From UBA6544 sp038131165 (lineage in GTDB: Bacteria > Pseudomonadota > Alphaproteobacteria > UBA8366): a stretch of 64,000 bases of DNA. The notes under the pieces were generated by a model. It saw only the letters and a program-made list of their open reading frames with translations. It had not been told where the DNA came from and did no database searches. Location of the stretch: positions 49,942 to 113,941 of the forward strand of contig JAYPOZ010000003.1 of assembly GCA_038131165.1 (NCBI GenBank), in the 5' to 3' direction. Below, in pieces: positions 60,692-64,000 of the stretch. Both the position numbers and the translations under genes were made by a program. Numbering within the stretch: the stretch's first letter is position 1; every line of letters begins with the position of its first letter.

Positions 60692-61524
60692 GCGAGCGCC
60701 TTGAATCGAAAGACCTGTTGCGGGCCATCGGCGAAGGACCCGATCACGGCTTTGACATCGCAACGGCGGCGCTGCATCTCGCAGCTCTAAAACGCACGCG
60801 GCCGGAACTGTCTCCGTTCGAGGATCATTTGGTTCGGCTTGGAGAAGACGTCTCCGATGCATTATCGGTCGATAGCGGCCGGTCGCTGGAAGCTGCGGTT
60901 GGCACTCTGGCCAGAGTGCTGGCGCAGGATCATCGGTATTGCGGAGACGATCAAACCTACGATGACTTGCAAAACGCGGATCTGATCCATGTCATCGAGA
61001 GGCGCAAGGGATTGCCGGTCGCGCTTGGAATTCTCTATCTGCATGCGGCACGCGCGCAGGGATGGACGGCATATGGACTGAATTTTCCGGGTCATTTTCT
61101 CATTGCGGTCGACCGGCAAGGAGAAAGAGCCATACTCGATCCGTTTCATTCGGGCTGCAGCCGAACGCCGCCGGAGCTTCGCGAATTGCTTAAAATGGTC
61201 GCGGGACAGGACGCCGAACTCAATGCCGAGATGTATGCCCCTGTGCCCGACCGCGCGGTGCTGCTGCGCCTGCAGAGCAATATCCGACTACGCCTACTGC
61301 AAATGAAACAATACGAGCAAGCTGCCAATATCATCGAGTCGATGCTGCTGATCGCGCCGCAGCAAAGTTCTCTTTGGCGCGATTTTGGCCTATTGCAGGC
61401 GCAGCAAGGTAATCTCACCGCTGCGATCGAAGCGCTCCAGGCCTCGCTCGTTCGCGAATCCAACGACGTCCGCCGCCAGGAGACGGCAGCGCTTTTGGAG
61501 GATCTGCGCCGCAGGATGAACTAG
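60688..61524 (+). CDS. SirB1-family transglutaminase-like protein with TPR
   Basis: 278 residues. The transglutaminase-like domain spans about 35-170, with YDDLQNADLIHVIERRKGLP, VALGILYLHAARAQGW and FPGHFLIAVD. A TPR-like helical tail at about 190-275 includes YEQAANIIESMLLIAP and LWRDFGLLQAQQGNLTAAIE. The catalytic Cys of true transglutaminases is not evident, so a scaffolding role is possible. The ATG overlaps the dolP-like stop as ATGA. Confidence 0.9.
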   Translation: MSERLESKDLLRAIGEGPDHGFDIATAALHLAALKRTRPELSPFEDHLVRLGEDVSDALSVDSGRSLEAAVGTLARVLAQDHRYCGDDQTYDDLQNADLIHVIERRKGLPVALGILYLHAARAQGWTAYGLNFPGHFLIAVDRQGERAILDPFHSGCSRTPPELRELLKMVAGQDAELNAEMYAPVPDRAVLLRLQSNIRLRLLQMKQYEQAANIIESMLLIAPQQSSLWRDFGLLQAQQGNLTAAIEALQASLVRESNDVRRQETAALLEDLRRRMN

Positions 61525-61610
61525 GCCTTGGGCCGAGCGGGCGCATATATTAAGACTGAACGCTGGCCAGGCCGGCCGACAACACGCATTAATCAGGATC
61601 GGGATCGCAC

Positions 61611-62570
61611 ATGAGCCTCGCCGTTGCCATTCAAATGGACCCCATCGAGTCGGTCGATATCGATGCCGACAGTACGTTCGTTCTGGCCTTGGAGGCCCAA
61701 ACGCGCCAACACGCGTTGTACCACTACCTTCCGGAAGCGTTGGTCTTTCGGCAAAATCGCCTCTACGCCCGCGCCCGGCCGCTGCAAGTCCGGCGGGAGA
61801 AGGGCAATCACTTCACAATGGGCGCGCCCGAGCTGATCGACTTGGCGACCATGGACGTCATCCTGATGCGCCAAGACCCTCCCTTCGATATGAGTTACAT
61901 CACGGCAACCCATCTTTTGGAGCATATCCATCCGCAAACACTGGTGGTCAACGATCCCGCCGAGGTGCGCAACGCCCCGGAAAAACTGTTCGTCACCCAT
62001 TTCGCCGAGCTTATGCCGCCGACCCTGATCGGCAGCAGCCGCGACGATATTTTGGCGTTCCGGCGCGATTACAAAGACATCATCGTCAAGCCGTTGTTCG
62101 GCAACGGCGGCGCCGGCGTTTTCCACATTACGCCGGAAGACGAGAATTTAAACTCCCTGCTGGAACTCTTCACCGAGTTCTACCGCGAGCCGATCATCGT
62201 CCAACAGTACATGCCGGCGGTGCGGGAAGGCGACAAACGCATCATCCTGATCGACGGCGAGCCCGTTGGCGGCGTCCTGCGCGTACCACCGCCCGGCGAG
62301 GCACGGGCAAACATGCATGTGGGCGCAAAACCGATGAAGACGGAGCTGACCGACCGCGAGCGAGACATCTGCGATGCCATCGGCCCCCTTCTATCGGAGA
62401 AGGGCCTGCTCTTCGTCGGCATTGACGTGATCGGAGGGTATGTGACGGAAATCAACGTGACTTCGCCCACCGGCATTCAGGAAATCAACAGGTTCGACGG
62501 CGTCGCGCTAGAGGCGAAAGTCTGGGATGCGATCGAAACGCGGCGCGCCAGCAACCGGACGGAAGATTAA
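61611..62570 (+). CDS. gshB: Glutathione synthetase
   Basis: Joins gamma-glutamylcysteine and glycine with ATP, completing glutathione synthesis. It has 319 residues, ATP-grasp fold. AVAIQMDPIESVDIDADSTF at the N-terminus, MRQDPPFDMSYITATHLLE near 85, VKPLFGNGGAGVF near 163 (ATP-binding glycine loop) and EINVTSPTGIQEI near the C-terminus are typical. It lies 86 bases after the SirB1-like gene; comM follows later, as in many Proteobacteria. Confidence 0.98.
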   Translation: MSLAVAIQMDPIESVDIDADSTFVLALEAQTRQHALYHYLPEALVFRQNRLYARARPLQVRREKGNHFTMGAPELIDLATMDVILMRQDPPFDMSYITATHLLEHIHPQTLVVNDPAEVRNAPEKLFVTHFAELMPPTLIGSSRDDILAFRRDYKDIIVKPLFGNGGAGVFHITPEDENLNSLLELFTEFYREPIIVQQYMPAVREGDKRIILIDGEPVGGVLRVPPPGEARANMHVGAKPMKTELTDRERDICDAIGPLLSEKGLLFVGIDVIGGYVTEINVTSPTGIQEINRFDGVALEAKVWDAIETRRASNRTED

Positions 62571-62585
62571 CGCCTTCGCGGACGG

Positions 62586-63707
62586 CTAGATTTGCACGTC
62601 GATCAAGTTGCTGATCGCCGCCGACAAGACGCCGTTGTCGGAGAAAGAGATCGTCGAGTTCAGCGCGCTTGAGAACAAGAGCGCGTTTCGTTGCTCCTCC
62701 TGTTGCGCAATCAAAATGTTGCGCAGGTTGTCGCCTTCGACCTTCTGAACGAATTTCTCGTTTTCCTTGATCAGATTCGCAACTTGGTCCCGGCGGGCGC
62801 CAACCCGTCCGACAAAACCATCGAAAACGCCCGACATGAACCGTACCGTCTGCGTCGCCTTGTCGATATCGGCCAGTGCCGTATCCAAGGAAGCGTCATT
62901 AAGGAAATTCCCGTAAAAGGGCGAAAATAGAACATCGAGACCGTGGCGCTCGAGCGTGCCTTCCAACACAGGCGAGCCCTCGCCGTTTCGGGTAATCGAG
63001 ACCGCGCCCGTATCATTGTCCAACACGATTGTATCGTCGGAGAGCAATAAGACACCGTCGTCCACCACGTTGGGATCGATGGGAAGCGCTTGGACCTTGG
63101 AGCCGAAAATATCCGGCACATAAACGTCGCCGGTACTTGTTTCCGTAATGGTAAAGTCACTACCGGCGAAAATACCGGTGATGCTGTCTTCCTGAAGGCT
63201 ATTGGGCCGAACCGGAAAGCTAACCGTGTCTGCCGAAAAAACATCTCGGAATTGGCTGCCGAGCAAATTATTGCCAATGGTGCCAAAATTTCGAACCTTG
63301 ATATTGATCTGCCCGAGTTTCTGGTCGAACACGTTCGATTGGTCGCGCTTCTCCTCGTCGGTGGCGTTGGGATTTTGCGAAAGCTCGACCGCCTTCCGCA
63401 TATCGACCAAGAGCAGCCGGATTTCATCGAGCTTCTCGCGCGCTCGTTCTACAAGGCGCGTGACGCTATCCAGCTTGGATTTAATCCGCCCGAGATTTTT
63501 CGCTTCTGCACTGGCTTGTTTAGCCGCCTGTTCCAGCGAGCGGTCGGGCCGAATTTGATCCGAGGCAGGCCGACCTTGCGCCGCCGCCGCGCGGCTTAGG
63601 CCCCTCGCCGCCGCTGCATTCGGCAACAACGAAAACAACTCAAGCCCAACTGTGCTGAAAGCGCTGGTAAAACCGCCAGCTCCGCCGCCGCCGAGTGGGA
63701 GGACCAT
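62586..63707 (-). CDS. Uncharacterised cysteine-free protein with flagellin-like architecture
   Basis: 373 residues, function not recognised. Long charged heptad helices at about 57-148 (AEAKNLGRIKSKLDSVTRLV, KLGQINIKVRNFGTIGNNLL) and 275-350 (DIDKATQTVRFMSGVFDGFV, VGARRDQVANLIKENEKFVQ) flank a beta-rich, Asp/Thr/Val-rich centre at 155-270. This helix-beta-helix plan, the lack of cysteine and the lack of a Sec signal resemble flagellin or hook-filament junction proteins. The N-terminal 50 residues are Gly/Ala-rich. No other flagellar gene is near. An extended -10 promoter precedes it. It is convergent with gshB (15-base gap). Confidence 0.8.
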   Translation of the reverse strand: MVLPLGGGGAGGFTSAFSTVGLELFSLLPNAAAARGLSRAAAAQGRPASDQIRPDRSLEQAAKQASAEAKNLGRIKSKLDSVTRLVERAREKLDEIRLLLVDMRKAVELSQNPNATDEEKRDQSNVFDQKLGQINIKVRNFGTIGNNLLGSQFRDVFSADTVSFPVRPNSLQEDSITGIFAGSDFTITETSTGDVYVPDIFGSKVQALPIDPNVVDDGVLLLSDDTIVLDNDTGAVSITRNGEGSPVLEGTLERHGLDVLFSPFYGNFLNDASLDTALADIDKATQTVRFMSGVFDGFVGRVGARRDQVANLIKENEKFVQKVEGDNLRNILIAQQEEQRNALLFSSALNSTISFSDNGVLSAAISNLIDVQI

Positions 63708-63752
63708 TGTATTTCTTACCTATCGCCAAAACCGTCATTTCTTGACGCAAGT

Positions 63753-63781
63753 ATTATACCAATGAACGTCAGGATCGCGAA
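63753..63781 (-). promoter_or_regulatory. Extended -10 promoter of the flagellin-like gene
   Basis: Minus-strand TTGGTATAAT holds a perfect TATAAT (63758-63753) with the TGn extension; 17 bases upstream the -35 is TTCGCG, a poor match. The transcript would start about 40 bases before ATG 63707. Confidence 0.6.
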
Positions 63782-63812
63782 GTTTTATTTCAACCCGTCA
63801 AACGATTGACAA

Positions 63813-63950
63813 TCAGCCCACCAATGCGCCGGTCAGAGCCTTCCAGAGAACCATTGCTGGGTCGCTTCGCCTGCGCGCCGCGCCGGCTTCGGCATGCCTG
63901 CGAAATTTTCTCTCCAATATTTCCATAACCTGGGAAAGCGTATCGGTCAT
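63813..63950 (-). CDS. Possible 45-residue small protein
   Basis: Open frame MTDTLSQVMEILERKFRRHA to WKALTGALVG, predicted as an amphipathic basic helix followed by a short hydrophobic end. There is no ribosome-binding site before its ATG, and it overlaps the comM leader on the opposite strand. Existence is uncertain; the composition is that of a coding sequence more than of random DNA. Confidence 0.3.
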   Translation of the reverse strand: MTDTLSQVMEILERKFRRHAEAGAARRRSDPAMVLWKALTGALVG

Positions 63951-63962
63951 CGGGGAAGGGAA

Positions 63963-64000
63963 ATGACGGTCGCACGCATCAAGACGGTCGCGTTTCAAGG
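63963..64000 (+). CDS. comM: ComM/YifB-family Mg-chelatase-like ATPase, first 12 codons
   Basis: ATG 63963 follows GGGGAAGGGA and encodes MTVARIKTVAFQG before the window ends. The family N-terminus is M-x-A-R-x-x-T-x-A-F-x-G, so this is almost certainly comM, a helicase-like AAA+ protein used for DNA integration during natural transformation. The position after gshB agrees. Only 13 residues can be judged. Confidence 0.8.
   Translation, partial: MTVARIKTVAFQ

Noticed and set aside
1..64000. CRISPR arrays, insertion sequences, prophage genes, toxin-antitoxin or defence loci
   Set aside because: No regularly spaced direct repeats, transposase or integrase motifs or defence-family domains are visible in the window.

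Overview
This window is a stretch of alphaproteobacterial chromosome made almost entirely of single-copy core genes. The base composition is moderately G+C rich. The gene orders dnaN-recF-gyrB, rimP-nusA-ylxR-infB-rbfA-truB-rpsO-pnp, lnt/corC/ybeY/phoH/miaB next to fur and mucR, and glnD/murJ/trpS/usp/nfuA are those of Alphaproteobacteria. A Ros/MucR-type regulator, a Fur without C-terminal CxxC motifs and a PhrR-like HTH gene beside metK agree with this. I would place it near Rhodospirillales, but the order is an inference. I saw no rRNA, tRNA, CRISPR array, insertion sequence or prophage.

Layout. Bases 1-4.2 kb hold the replication genes dnaN (5' end missing), recF and gyrB on the plus strand. 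Bases 4.2-6.9 kb hold fabA-fabB-fabI for unsaturated fatty acid synthesis, closed by a strong terminator shared with pnp. From 7 to 27.9 kb the minus strand carries, in transcription order from its far end, tsaB-rimI, mucR, fur, plsC, miaB-phoH-ybeY-corC-lnt, a PhrR-like regulator, metK-trmB, then the rimP-to-pnp translation and RNA-decay operon. A terminator-like hairpin stands just before rimP. From 27.9 to 30.6 kb there is a small accessory insert (RutE-like nitroreductase, secreted polysaccharide deacetylase, Bax-like glucosaminidase) between tsaB and nfuA. From 30.7 to 40.1 kb the minus strand carries mutS, glnD, murJ, trpS, a Usp protein and nfuA. From 40.2 to 48.5 kb there are maeB, a macro-domain protein, an AmpG permease, a PfkB kinase, an EI24/CysZ-like membrane protein, a bactofilin, a small lipoprotein, nth and a DUF2244 protein. 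From 48.5 to 55.4 kb lie dapB, dnaJ, dnaK, a DUF1848 gene on the opposite strand, grpE and hrcA. From 55.5 to 58 kb are rph-rdgB-hemW. From 58 to 62.6 kb are an LpoA-like lipoprotein, yraN, a DolP-like BON lipoprotein, a SirB1-family protein and gshB. The window ends with an unrecognised protein of flagellin-like architecture and the first codons of comM.

The genes fall into four working groups: DNA replication and repair (dnaN, recF, gyrB, mutS, nth, rdgB); translation, RNA maturation and heat shock (rimP to pnp, miaB, ybeY, tsaB, rimI, trmB, rph, dnaKJ-grpE-hrcA); envelope construction (fabAB, fabI, plsC, lnt, murJ, ampG, lpoA-like, dolP, deacetylase, Bax, bactofilin); and nitrogen, metal and redox control (glnD, fur, nfuA, gshB, maeB).

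The least explained items are the flagellin-like protein at 62586-63707, the leader hairpin in front of rimP-nusA, two genes whose best start codon appears to be ATT or CTG, a MucR lacking two zinc ligands, a possible leaderless hrcA transcript, and the absence of rsmI from the lpoA-yraN cluster. I found no clear new multi-gene system.
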